Of a stretch of 64,000 nucleotides of DNA, positions 8,558 to 16,801 are shown one piece after another. The DNA is taken from the NCBI RefSeq assembly GCF_000733845.1, contig NZ_JPOI01000001.1, positions 124,001 through 188,000 on the forward strand, written 5' to 3'. The number at the start of each line of letters is the position of its first letter. Position 1 is the stretch's first letter. The translations under genes were made by a program, and so were the position numbers. The notes beneath the pieces were generated by a model, which made no database searches, was not told the origin of the DNA, and saw nothing but the letters and a program-made list of their open reading frames with translations. Source of the DNA: Geobacillus vulcani PSS1. Lineage in GTDB: Bacteria > Bacillota > Bacilli > Bacillales > Anoxybacillaceae.

Positions 8558-10465
8558 CTACGCCTCCAAAACAGACGCTGGCCGCTTCTCGTTTTGTACG
8601 GATTGAGCAAAATCGTACTTCTTTTCCACATAGACTTGATGCCAAATCATAAACGCCAAGACCGTCCACAGCTTGCGGCTATGGTCCGCCTTGTGGCGGG
8701 CATGCTCATCCAGCAGTCGATAGAGTACGTCCTTATGGAACAGATGATCGGTTTCACTTTCGTGGATGAGTTGTCTCGCCCAATCATACATTTCGTTTCT
8801 CAACCAATGGCGAATCGGCACAGGAAATCCTAATTTTTTCCGGTTTAATACATGATCCGGCACGATGCCTTCGGCCGCTTTGCGCAAAATATATTTCGTC
8901 GTGCCGTTGGCGGTTTTCATGTCAGGGGCGATTTGCGCAGCAACCTCAAATACCTTTTTGTCTAAAAAGGGAACGCGCAGCTCAAGCGAATGGGCCATCG
9001 TCATTTTGTCCGCTTTGACTAAAATATCGCCCCTTAGCCATGTATGAATATCAATATACTGCATCCGGTTGACGGATGGGTAATGAATCGTTTCGCGGTA
9101 AAAAGGAGCCGTCACCGCCGTATATTCGCGCCCCTCTTGGTACGTTTTGAGCAACGCCGCTTTTTCCTTTTCGCTATAGATTTTCGCATTGCCGACATAC
9201 CGTTCTTCAAGCGGCGTCGTGCCGCGCTCCAAAAAGCTTTTTCCTTTCATTCCGTCCGGAAGCAGCTTCGCGATCACCCGCAACACCGCTTTTACAATGT
9301 TTGGCATGCGGGCAAACAGCCGCAACGACTCTGGTTCGCGGTAAATGTTGTAGCCGCCAAACAGCTCGTCCGCCCCCTCGCCGGAAAGCACCACCGTGAC
9401 ATGCTTTCTCGCCTCACGAGCGACAAAATACAGCGGCACAGCCGCAGGATCGGCAAGCGGATCGTCCATATGCCACATTATTTTCGGCAATTCTTCCATA
9501 TACTCCTGCGGCGAAATGACATAGCTAATGTTGTCTACCCCAAGCTTCTCTGCGGTTTCTTTTGCGACATCGATTTCACTAAACCCTTCCCGCTCAAACC
9601 CGACGGAAAATGTCTTCAGGTGCGGATGGAATTGTTTGGCGATGGCGACGATGAACGATGAATCAATGCCTCCCGACAAAAACGCACCGACCGGCACATC
9701 GCTGCGCATATGGACGTTGACCGAATCAAACAGCGCATCGCGGATTTTCTTGACAAGCTCCTCTTCCGATTGGCGAATGGACTCGAAGGATGCCTTCCAA
9801 TAACGATGAATGGTGAGCGGTTTTCCGACTTTTTTCTTGAGATAATGCCCCGGCTCCAGCTTGTAAATGCCGGCCGACATCGTCAGCGGCTCAGGGACGT
9901 ATTGGAAGGTTAAATAATGCTGCAGGGAGTCGCCGTTCAGCGATTCCTGTCCGAGGGCCAGCAAGATGCTTTTCTTTTCCGAAGCGAAAAACGTGCGGTC
10001 TCCTTGCTCCGCATAAAAAAACGGCTTAATGCCGAACGGATCCCGCGCCGCAAACACTGTTTTCTCTTGCTTGTCCCAAATGACAAACGCAAACATCCCG
10101 CGCAGCTTTTCGACTGCTTTTTCTTTTTCGGCGCTGTAAAGAGCAACAATCACCTCGGTATCCGAATGCGTCGCAAACGAATATCCTTTCGCCGCCAGCT
10201 CTTCCCGCAATTCAAGATAGTTGTAAATTTCCCCGTTAAAAATGATCCAATATCGATCGTTTTCATAAGACAGCGGCTGATGTCCCGCCTCCAGATCGAT
10301 GATGCTCAAACGCCGAAAACCAAAACTCACGTAGTCATCCAAAAAATACCCCTCATCGTCGGGGCCGCGATGGATAATCAGGCGGTTCATCTCCGCCAAC
10401 GTCGTTTTCCATGTTTGCTCCATCGCTTTCGGGCGATCATGAATACAGCCAATAAAACCGCACAT
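8558..10465 (-). CDS. asnB: Asparagine synthetase, glutamine-hydrolysing
   Basis: 635 residues. It makes asparagine from aspartate, ATP and glutamine. The N-terminal glutaminase domain starts at the nucleophile C2 (MCGFIG) and has the usual RLSIIDL and FNGEIYNY segments. The synthetase domain has the PP-loop SGGIDSS near residue 262 and the LSGEGADELFGGY motif near 365. Length fits the Bacillus AsnB group. The start is unambiguous because the N-terminal cysteine must follow the initiator. It is monocistronic, with a candidate promoter at 10571-10599 and a terminator. Spore formers have up to three paralogues, so which one this is stays open. Confidence 0.92.
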   Translation of the reverse strand: MCGFIGCIHDRPKAMEQTWKTTLAEMNRLIIHRGPDDEGYFLDDYVSFGFRRLSIIDLEAGHQPLSYENDRYWIIFNGEIYNYLELREELAAKGYSFATHSDTEVIVALYSAEKEKAVEKLRGMFAFVIWDKQEKTVFAARDPFGIKPFFYAEQGDRTFFASEKKSILLALGQESLNGDSLQHYLTFQYVPEPLTMSAGIYKLEPGHYLKKKVGKPLTIHRYWKASFESIRQSEEELVKKIRDALFDSVNVHMRSDVPVGAFLSGGIDSSFIVAIAKQFHPHLKTFSVGFEREGFSEIDVAKETAEKLGVDNISYVISPQEYMEELPKIMWHMDDPLADPAAVPLYFVAREARKHVTVVLSGEGADELFGGYNIYREPESLRLFARMPNIVKAVLRVIAKLLPDGMKGKSFLERGTTPLEERYVGNAKIYSEKEKAALLKTYQEGREYTAVTAPFYRETIHYPSVNRMQYIDIHTWLRGDILVKADKMTMAHSLELRVPFLDKKVFEVAAQIAPDMKTANGTTKYILRKAAEGIVPDHVLNRKKLGFPVPIRHWLRNEMYDWARQLIHESETDHLFHKDVLYRLLDEHARHKADHSRKLWTVLAFMIWHQVYVEKKYDFAQSVQNEKRPASVLEA

Positions 10466-10570
10466 GGCGATGATTGTCCCTCCACTTTGTTAAGAAAGAA
10501 TCCAAAAACAACATCAAAAACTTTTTGATTTAAACCGAAGATGAAGAATGATTTATACAAAGACACTTTC

Positions 10571-10599
10571 ATTCTATCGTACACAAAATCAAGTTTCAA
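10571..10599 (-). promoter_or_regulatory. Sigma-A-type promoter for asnB
   Basis: Read on the minus strand: TTGAAA (10594-10599), a 17-base spacer, then TAGAAT (10571-10576). Transcription from it would give a leader of about 100 bases before the asnB start. No T-box elements were seen in that leader. Confidence 0.5.
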
Positions 10600-10759
10600 A
10601 AACAATCTGTTTCCATTTTTTCAGGAAAACTGCTTGCAACATTTTCAGTTTCTCATAACATTAACGATAAAATATGGAGAAAGTGTGAATTTCACCATTT
10701 TTGCACATAGATCTGTTACGATAAAAACACACACGCATGATAAAGGAGTGGAAAATAGC

Positions 10760-11644
10760 TTGTTAGCGTTTACCCTTGCTTTTCTCATCGTTTCCCTTTG
10801 TTTTGTTCTCTTGAGAAGACCTTTAAATGGGAGGATGGATCAACTGTCGCTCGGATTGTATATTTCCTGTTTCTTGCTATTGGCCGCCTCATTATCCTAT
10901 TATGCAAGTTCGACCCAGACAGGCGATGCCATCAAAGCCTTCGTACAGAAAAGAAACAGCAGAGAAACCAATCCGTCCCCCAGCAATCAAGCGGAGGAGG
11001 CGAATCGATCAGCTGCTCCTTCAAAGAAACAAGCGCTAAGGACATCCGTCCTGATTGACGCTCCCCTTTTGTCTCAGCTTCCGGAACTGCCGAGGGGATG
11101 CGAAGTGACCAGCTTGGCCATGCTCTTGAATCATGCCGGCATTCGCGTCGACAAGATGACGTTGGCGAAACAAATCAAGAAAAATCCTGTTCCATATCAA
11201 GTGCGGAATGGCCAAGTGTTTTACGGACACCCAAATGAAGGGTTTGTCGGCGATATGTATACATTATCGAAGCCCGGATACGGCGTGTACCATAAGCCGA
11301 TCAAGCAGTTGGCTGAACGGTACTTGCCGAACCAAATCGTCGACTTAACCGGGCAATCGTTTGAAAACATCTATACATACTTGGCCAAAGGCACACCGGT
11401 TTGGGTGATCACAAACACCACCTTTCGTCCTCTTCCTCCCTCTGCCTTTCGCGAATGGCAAACACCGCAAGGACCGGTCAAAATCACGTATCGGGAACAC
11501 GCAGTGCTCATTACGGGATACGATGAGCAGTACATTTATTTCAATGACCCATTGACCGCCATCAAAAATCAAAAAGCACCGAAGCAAGAGTTTATCGCTG
11601 CTTGGGTTCAAATGGGACGGCAAGCGATTACGTATCGCCGTTAA
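10760..11644 (+). CDS. Membrane-anchored C39-like cysteine peptidase (YvpB-type)
   Basis: 294 residues from a TTG start. AAAGGAG lies about 12 bases upstream of this TTG; the longer frame from 10541 has no such site and starts inside promoter-like AT-rich DNA. Two hydrophobic segments (about 1-18 and 27-45) precede a polar linker and a C39_2-like domain. The catalytic cysteine is in [13 protein letters not shown], the histidine in [12 protein letters not shown], and an Asn/Asp in YFNDPL. Proteins of this type are poorly characterised; peptidase activity is inferred from the fold. It stands alone, divergent from asnB, and is followed by a weak terminator. Confidence 0.75.
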   Translation: MLAFTLAFLIVSLCFVLLRRPLNGRMDQLSLGLYISCFLLLAASLSYYASSTQTGDAIKAFVQKRNSRETNPSPSNQAEEANRSAAPSKKQALRTSVLIDAPLLSQLPELPRGCEVTSLAMLLNHAGIRVDKMTLAKQIKKNPVPYQVRNGQVFYGHPNEGFVGDMYTLSKPGYGVYHKPIKQLAERYLPNQIVDLTGQSFENIYTYLAKGTPVWVITNTTFRPLPPSAFREWQTPQGPVKITYREHAVLITGYDEQYIYFNDPLTAIKNQKAPKQEFIAAWVQMGRQAITYRR

Positions 11645-11677
11645 GCATCGGCGAATCCGAATCGCTTGCTTTTTTTC
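11643..11677 (+). terminator. Weak terminator after the C39-like gene
   Basis: An AAGC...GCTT stem with an inner GCGA/TCGC helix is followed by seven T. The stem has bulges, so strength is uncertain. The remaining bases to 11826 show nothing recognisable. Confidence 0.5.
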
Positions 11678-11826
11678 CATTTTCGTTGAACGATTTTCTC
11701 CATACATTTTGCACATCTATTTTTTCATTATAACATCTCGCTTTCTCGATATTCTTCAAGAAGAGAAAAACGTTCCCCAGCCGAGAACTCGTTTAGGCGA
11801 TGACCATGTCCCGTTACGCTCTCGAT

Positions 11827-11858
11827 AAAAAAGGCCCCGTCTTCCCTTCGGGGCCCCT
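11827..11858 (-). terminator. Rho-independent terminator of csoR-copA-copZ
   Basis: On the minus strand GGCCCCG pairs with CGGGGCC around AAGGGAAGA, followed by six T. It lies just after the copZ stop. Confidence 0.88.
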
Positions 11859-11866
11859 TCCGTATG

Positions 11867-12073
11867 TTATTTCACATCATATCCTTGCTCTTCAATCGCT
11901 TCTTTCAGTTTTTCTACGCTGACCTTTGTTTCATCATACTCCACATCGACCGTCCCGTCTTGCAAATGCACTTCGACGCGGCTGACGCCATCCAATGCTT
12001 GAAGGGCGTTCGTCACCGCCGCTTTGCAATGTCCGCATGTCATTCCTTGTACTTGCAATGTAATCGTCATCAT
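11867..12073 (-). CDS. copZ: Copper chaperone CopZ
   Basis: 68 residues forming one heavy-metal-associated (HMA) domain. The copper-binding motif GMTCGHC supplies two cysteines near residues 13 and 16. It carries Cu(I) in the cytosol and hands it to the CopA ATPase encoded just upstream. The start is set by AAGGAGG a few bases before tandem ATGs; the first is used here. It is the last gene of the copper operon, 18 bases after copA. Length is normal for the family. Confidence 0.93.
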   Translation of the reverse strand: MMTITLQVQGMTCGHCKAAVTNALQALDGVSRVEVHLQDGTVDVEYDETKVSVEKLKEAIEEQGYDVK

Positions 12074-12091
12074 CCATTCCTCCTTAAATGT

Positions 12092-14488
12092 TTATATTTT
12101 CACACGCTTCAAACGAAGCGCGTTTGTCACAACCGACACAGAGCTAAACGCCATCGCCGCTCCCGCGATCCATGGCTCCAACAATCCGAAAGCGGCGACC
12201 GGAATGCCGATCGTATTATAAAACAACGCCCAGAACAGATTTTGCCGAATGTTTTTCATCGTTTGCCGGCTCAACTCAATAGCTTTCGGGATATGGCGCA
12301 AATCCCCGCCGACCAAGGTCACATCGGCCGTTTCGATCGCCACATCCGCTCCTGTGCCAATCGCCATCCCAATATCCGCTTTGGCCAAAGCCGGCGCATC
12401 GTTAATCCCATCGCCGACCATCGCCACACGTTTTCCTTGTTTTTGCAATTCCTCGACGATGTTCGCTTTTTCTTCCGGGAGCACCTCGGCATACACATGC
12501 TCAATGCCTACTTCATGGGCGATCGCTTCCGCTGTCCGCTGATTGTCCCCTGTTGCCATATAGACATCGATGCCCATTTGTTTTAACGTTTGAATCGCTT
12601 CTTTCGCGCTTTCTTTCACCGTATCCGCGACCGCCATGATGCCGGCCAGCTGTCCATCGATGGCAACGAGCATCACTGTTTTCCCTTGTTTTTCAAGCTC
12701 TACCATTTTATCTTCATGCACAGAAATCTCTACAGAGCGTTCCTTCATCAATTTTCGCGTCCCAATCAAAACGGTTTTGCCGTCAATGACCGCTTCAATG
12801 CCGTGGCCGGCAATAGCGGAGAAGTGCTCCAATGGCTTCATCGAAATCGCTTGTTTCTTCCCGTATTCGACAATCGCCTGAGCGAGCGGATGCTCGGAAG
12901 CGCTCTCGGCGGAAACCGCATAATTAAGCATGTCCTCGCGGAAGGCCAGCACATCGGTGACTTCCGGTTTTCCTTTTGTCACTGTTCCTGTTTTATCGAG
13001 CAATACGGCATTGATTTGCTGCGTTCCCTCTAGGTACTCACCTCCTTTAAAGAGAATGCCTTGTTCCGCCCCTTTGCCGGTGCCGACCATAATCGATGTC
13101 GGTGTCGCCAAACCGAGCGCACAAGGGCACGCGATGACAAGAACAGCGATGGCCACCTCAAGCGCTTTGGCCAAATCACCCGGCGCAACGAAGAAGTACC
13201 AGATGAGAAAGGAAACAACCGCAATTCCGACAACAATCGGTACGAAAATGCCGGAAATGACATCCGCCATTCGCTGAATCGGGGCTTTCGACCCTTGCGC
13301 CTCTTCGACGATTTTAATGATATGAGAAAGCGCGGTATCTTTTCCGACTTTTTCGGCGCGAATAGTCAGCACCCCATTTGTATTAATGGTTGCCCCGATC
13401 ACATAGTCGCCTTCCTTCTTATCGACAGGAATCGATTCACCTGTAATCATCGATTCGTCTACGGAAGATGCTCCGGCGATGACCGTACCGTCTACCGGAA
13501 TTTTTTCTCCGGGCTTGACAACGATCGTATCGCCGATCACCACTTCCTCGAGCGGAACTTTCATTTCTTCCCCATTCCGAATGACGGTCGCTTCCTTCGC
13601 CTGCAGGCTGACCAACTTCGAAATGGCTTCGGTTGTCCTCCCTTTTGCCAAAGCTTCAACATATTTGCCGACAAGCACAAGCGTGATCAAGACGGCGCTC
13701 GTTTCAAAATACAGCCTCGGCATATAGTCAGGATTCCCGAGCGTCCGAAAAGCTTCAGACAAGCTGTACACGTACGCGGCGGATGTTCCCAGCGCCACAA
13801 GGACGTCCATGTTGGCGCTTTTGTTTCGCAACGCCCGGTACGCCCCGACGTAGAAGGGACCGCCGATGTAAAACTGAACGGGTGTAGCGAAAAGAAGCTG
13901 GAACCACGGATTCATCAGCCAATGCGGCATCGGCAAGCCGATAGCAAACGGCATATGCGCCAGCATCGTATAGAGCAGCGGCAACGATAAGAGGATGGAA
14001 ATGGCGAGTCGCCGCTGCTTCTGTTTCAACTGCTCTTCTTTCCGGCCAGCACCGTCTTGTTCTTCGTTTCGAATTTGCCCCCTGTACCCAAGCGTTTTGA
14101 TTTTCTCTAAAATGTCTTCGACAGATGCAACTCCCTGCTTGTATTCAACGACCGCGCTGTTAGTCGCCAAGTTGACCGCAGCGCTTGTCACCCCTTCCAT
14201 CCGATTCAACCCTTTTTCAATCCGTGTCGCACAGGCCGCACATGTCATGCCTTCAATATCGAGCGTCACTTTTTCTGTCGCCACGCCATACCCTAAATGC
14301 TCAATTTTCGTTTCGATATCGGCGATCGTTTGCTTCGATGGATCGTATTGAATCGTTGCTTTTTCCATGGCCAAATTGACATGGGCGTTGACGCCGTCCA
14401 TCTTATTTAATGCTTTCTCAATCCGACTGGCGCACGCGGCGCATGTCATGCCGGTCACCTTCAGCGTCACGGTTTTCAGCTCCCCCAT
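12092..14488 (-). CDS. copA: Copper-exporting P1B-type ATPase CopA
   Basis: 798 residues. It exports Cu(I) across the cytoplasmic membrane using ATP. Two N-terminal HMA domains each carry GMTCAAC (first cysteines C16 and C19; second pair near residue 85). Downstream are paired membrane helices, the actuator TGES motif (MITGESIPV), the intramembrane metal site CPC ([12 protein letters not shown]), the phosphorylation loop DKTGTVTKG, an SEHPLAQAI histidine-proline motif and the [10 protein letters not shown] hinge. The C-terminal helices keep the YN and MxxSS residues of Cu(I) pumps ([15 protein letters not shown]). It lies 15 bases after csoR. Confidence 0.96.
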   Translation of the reverse strand: MGELKTVTLKVTGMTCAACASRIEKALNKMDGVNAHVNLAMEKATIQYDPSKQTIADIETKIEHLGYGVATEKVTLDIEGMTCAACATRIEKGLNRMEGVTSAAVNLATNSAVVEYKQGVASVEDILEKIKTLGYRGQIRNEEQDGAGRKEEQLKQKQRRLAISILLSLPLLYTMLAHMPFAIGLPMPHWLMNPWFQLLFATPVQFYIGGPFYVGAYRALRNKSANMDVLVALGTSAAYVYSLSEAFRTLGNPDYMPRLYFETSAVLITLVLVGKYVEALAKGRTTEAISKLVSLQAKEATVIRNGEEMKVPLEEVVIGDTIVVKPGEKIPVDGTVIAGASSVDESMITGESIPVDKKEGDYVIGATINTNGVLTIRAEKVGKDTALSHIIKIVEEAQGSKAPIQRMADVISGIFVPIVVGIAVVSFLIWYFFVAPGDLAKALEVAIAVLVIACPCALGLATPTSIMVGTGKGAEQGILFKGGEYLEGTQQINAVLLDKTGTVTKGKPEVTDVLAFREDMLNYAVSAESASEHPLAQAIVEYGKKQAISMKPLEHFSAIAGHGIEAVIDGKTVLIGTRKLMKERSVEISVHEDKMVELEKQGKTVMLVAIDGQLAGIMAVADTVKESAKEAIQTLKQMGIDVYMATGDNQRTAEAIAHEVGIEHVYAEVLPEEKANIVEELQKQGKRVAMVGDGINDAPALAKADIGMAIGTGADVAIETADVTLVGGDLRHIPKAIELSRQTMKNIRQNLFWALFYNTIGIPVAAFGLLEPWIAGAAMAFSSVSVVTNALRLKRVKI

Positions 14489-14503
14489 TTCCCTTTCCCT
14501 CCC

Positions 14504-14815
14504 TTACTTTGAAAATTGTTTCATCACATCCATCAATTCGCGAATCGATTCATCTCCGCTCCCTTCACGGATCGCTTTGGCCACGCAATGGCTCACATGG
14601 CGTTCAAGCAACTGTAGCCCGACTTGGTTCAACGCTGCTCTAATCGCGGAAATTTGCACTAAAATATCGATGCAATACCGATTGTCCTCCACCATTTTTT
14701 GCACCCCGCGCACTTGCCCTTCGATGCGCTTCAAGCGCTTGATGATGCGTTCGATTTCCTGTTCCGTCCGTGGAACCATTTTGGGATCGATATGGTGATC
14801 TTCATAATGGTTCAT
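14504..14815 (-). CDS. csoR: Copper-sensing transcriptional repressor CsoR
   Basis: 103 residues, all helical. It represses the operon until Cu(I) binds. The Cys-His-Cys ligand set is present: the cysteine in NRYCIDIL and the HVSHC segment in the second helix, which supplies the histidine and second cysteine. The KRLKRIEGQVRG segment is the family signature. The ribosome-binding site GAGGTG precedes ATG 14815. Its own promoter at 14839-14867 contains an ATACC-N7-GGTAT dyad, giving autoregulation. Confidence 0.95.
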   Translation of the reverse strand: MNHYEDHHIDPKMVPRTEQEIERIIKRLKRIEGQVRGVQKMVEDNRYCIDILVQISAIRAALNQVGLQLLERHVSHCVAKAIREGSGDESIRELMDVMKQFSK

Positions 14816-14838
14816 CCAACATCACCTCTTTCAATTAC

Positions 14839-14867
14839 ATTATACCGGTAATGGGTATAAAACACAA
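14839..14867 (-). promoter_or_regulatory. csoR-copA-copZ promoter with embedded CsoR operator
   Basis: On the minus strand TTGTGT (14862-14867), 17 bases, then TATAAT (14839-14844). The spacer and -10 contain the dyad ATACC-N7-GGTAT at 14842-14858, close to the ATACCC...GGGTAT pattern known for CsoR sites. Bound repressor would cover the core promoter. This combination of spacing and dyad is direct in the sequence; CsoR binding is inferred. Confidence 0.82.
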
Positions 14868-15047
14868 CGGAAGTTGAAAAGTGACCCCTTCATTCCTGCC
14901 ACTCGCGGCCGTGGCCATTGACACGAACGTTCTCTTCCCCCTAGCCCTGCGGCTCAAGGCAATCCACCAGAGAAAAAACTTGTTCAAAACGCTATGTTCT
15001 TTCCTTGCTGCACGTTGTATAATCAAACCCAGAGGAGGTGAACAAGC

Positions 15048-15494
15048 ATGGAACGCGATACCATCGTGAAAGAAGTAGTCGAGGCGCTGAAAATATTTTC
15101 CCGCGACATCCGCACCCAAATTGACGAAATGGGAAGCCAATTACGAACAGAAATCCAAGACACAGCTAACCAGCTGAGAGCAGAAATTCAAGACACAGCT
15201 AACCAACTGAGAGCGGAAATCCAAGACACCGCTAATCAGCTGCGGAAAGAAATGCAAGACATGGCTAACCAATTGAGAGCAGAAATACAAGACACAGCCA
15301 ACCAATTGAGAGCGGAAATGCAACAATTTCGCGCCGAGGTGAACGAGCGGTTTGATCGACTCGAACAAAAATTCGCCGGCTTGCGCGTGGAGTTGACAGA
15401 AACGCAAGAAACCGTCCATTTCCTCGCGTCGAAAACCATCCAGCACGAGAAAAAGCTCCACCATCTTGCCAAGCAACTCGAATCCGTTCGTTAA
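15048..15494 (+). CDS. Coiled-coil protein built of 11-residue repeats
   Basis: 148 residues, unknown function. The first 30 residues are an ordinary amphipathic helix. From residue 31 there are five near-identical 11-residue units of the type QLRAEIQDTAN (variants with T, K, M), then a diverging sixth. A final part (about 96-148) is a leucine-spaced coil ending HHLAKQLESVR. Eleven-residue periodicity points to a right-handed or straight coiled coil rather than a classic heptad coil. There is no signal peptide or membrane segment. AGAGGAGGTG gives a strong ribosome-binding site. Unit number may vary between strains because the 33-bp DNA repeats are nearly perfect. Confidence 0.75.
   Translation: MERDTIVKEVVEALKIFSRDIRTQIDEMGSQLRTEIQDTANQLRAEIQDTANQLRAEIQDTANQLRKEMQDMANQLRAEIQDTANQLRAEMQQFRAEVNERFDRLEQKFAGLRVELTETQETVHFLASKTIQHEKKLHHLAKQLESVR
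15138..15302 (+). repeat. Five tandem 33-bp repeats inside the coiled-coil gene
   Basis: Five in-frame 33-bp units encode the 11-residue motif. The unit AACCAACTGAGAGCGGAAAT recurs with few changes, so slippage or recombination could change copy number without breaking the frame. Confidence 0.85.
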
Positions 15495-15508
15495 ATTCCC
15501 TTCACTCA

Positions 15509-15552
15509 AGAGTCGCGTTTGATTCATTGTCAAACGCGGCGTCTCTGTTTTT
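15509..15552 (+). terminator. Terminator of the coiled-coil gene
   Basis: GCGTTTGA (15515-15522) pairs with TCAAACGC (15530-15537) and an outer GAGTC/GTCTC extension is possible; five T follow. Confidence 0.6.
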
Positions 15553-15744
15553 CCGCTCGCACGTCCAAGCGGGCAAAAAGGTTGAAGAAAAACGAGTGGC
15601 GTACGGAAAACAAACGTTCTCCATCCTTCCGTACAACCAAACAGGTTTTTCTCATTTCCAAAGCGACAGCAACCATGCATGCAAAACAGTCAACCGTATA
15701 AACAAGAAGATCTGTTGTTTCGCATCTTCCTTAAAATCACGCCC

Positions 15745-15884
15745 TTCTAGAAGGCTGGTGATGTAAGCAGCATGCTGATTCACCGCCTTGTTTCGCAAAC
15801 TAAAAACCTTTTGCCATCGGCTTCTCGTTTCATGCCATCCGATGTCAGCTAAGGGCCATCACTATTTTTTGCCGCGCTTCTAAA
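15745..15884. repeat. 140-bp dispersed repeat, copy B (inverted relative to the others)
   Basis: One end is CTTCTAGAAGGCTGGTGATGTAA and the other is GCGCTTCTAA, matching the two ends of copy D read in reverse. The core GTTTCGCAAACTAAAAACC (15811 onward) is the complement of the core in copy D. The right end runs straight into the decayed gene at 15853-16362, whose reading frame opens inside the repeat. Confidence 0.6.
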
Positions 15885-16362
15885 ACCGATTTGGCAAGAT
15901 TTGCTGAATGCCGTAACAGGTTTGCCTGCTGCTTTGCAGCCGATTTTACAAGATGTGCTGAATGCCGTTAACAATGCCGTTGCCAATTTGCAGCCGATTT
16001 TGCAATCGATTCTCGATGCGGTCGTCAATCTGCCGACAGCGTTGCAGCCGCTGGTGCAAACGATTGTCGATGCATTGAACAATCTGTTGGCCAACTTGCA
16101 AACGACCGTGCAAGCCATTCCCGATTTCTTATCCAACACGCTGGCGCCCGTTTTAGCTCAAGCCGCTTAATTGTTGGCCTTCCTAACCGCTGAACTCCCG
16201 AACATCCAAACGATACTGCAGCAATTGCCTAGCGCAATCAATACGATCAACACGACCTTGCCAACGATTTCATCCACCTTGCAACAAGCCCTCTCCGTAT
16301 TGCAGCAACTGCTCAACGTTCTCGGCGGCTTGCCCCTTCCTTTCCAACACAATCAACAATAA
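15853..16362 (+). pseudogene. Decayed amphipathic-repeat protein gene, 5' end lost and frame interrupted
   Basis: One frame runs from a stop at 15850 to 16362 and is broken only by a TAA at 16168-16170. It reads as repeats such as LQPILQDVLNAV, LQPILQSILDAV and LQPLVQTIVDAL, then after the stop LQQLPSAINTINTTL and LQQALSVLQQLL. These are leucine- and glutamine-rich amphipathic helices. There is no good start codon or ribosome-binding site, and the first in-frame codons lie in repeat copy B. I read this as the 3' part of a surface or spore protein that lost its 5' end and gained a nonsense change. Leu-rich helical regions of this kind occur in some Bacillus collagen-like spore proteins, but no collagen repeats are present here. 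Confidence 0.6.
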
Positions 16363-16375
16363 TTCACTTTATCGG

Positions 16376-16415
16376 CCAATGGAGTGTCTCAGCACCATGG
16401 GACGCTCTATTGGCC
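16376..16415 (+). other. Long hairpin after the decayed gene
   Basis: CCAATGGAGTGTCTC pairs with GGGACGCTCTATTGG, including G-U pairs, around an 8-base loop. No T-run follows, so terminator function is doubtful. The rest of the gap to 16554 has nothing I recognise. Confidence 0.4.
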
Positions 16416-16554
16416 ATACATAGGCACAGCCGGTCTTTCTCGCTCACATGCCGCAGCTTTGAGGCCATCGGCAGTCTTAACCGCCCCCCTCCGCCGACGA
16501 ACGAGTGGACAACGACCATCAGTCAACGTCATTTGAAAAAATCGCTTGCGCACA

Positions 16555-16583
16555 TTGTCACTATTCAAAAGAACTAGTATAGT
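16555..16583 (+). promoter_or_regulatory. Sigma-A-type promoter for the HD-GYP gene
   Basis: TTGTCA (16555-16560), 17 bases, TATAGT (16578-16583). It would give an untranslated leader of about 210 bases before the HD-GYP start. That leader holds a CCGGTG/CACCGG hairpin around 16626-16649. I could not match the leader to a known riboswitch. Confidence 0.65.
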
Positions 16584-16801
16584 AGACTTAGGACTACCAT
16601 TGGCTTTTCGGTTTTTCATCCCTCCGGTGCCTCGTTGTCACCGGCCCTTTAAAAAATGAGGAACGAAAGAATGCAAGGTGCGCCGAATCCAAGGTTTCAT
16701 CGCTCGCTCTGCCTTAGCGGACGGGAATCACGCCTCTGTTCAAACAAACAGCATCCAGACATCATCACTTGCCGAATTAGACAAAGAAAGGTAGGAAACC
16801 A

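Noticed and set aside
10466..10570. Possible T-box leader of asnB
   Set aside because: No T-box sequence, specifier stem or terminator in the short leader.
16626..16649. TCACCGGCCCTTTAAAA resembles the right end of the 140-bp repeat
   Set aside because: No matching left end or core about 140 bases away; it is explained by the local CCGGTG/CACCGG hairpin.
16590..16800. Possible c-di-GMP (GEMM) riboswitch before the HD-GYP gene
   Set aside because: The conserved GEMM core segments could not be found by eye.
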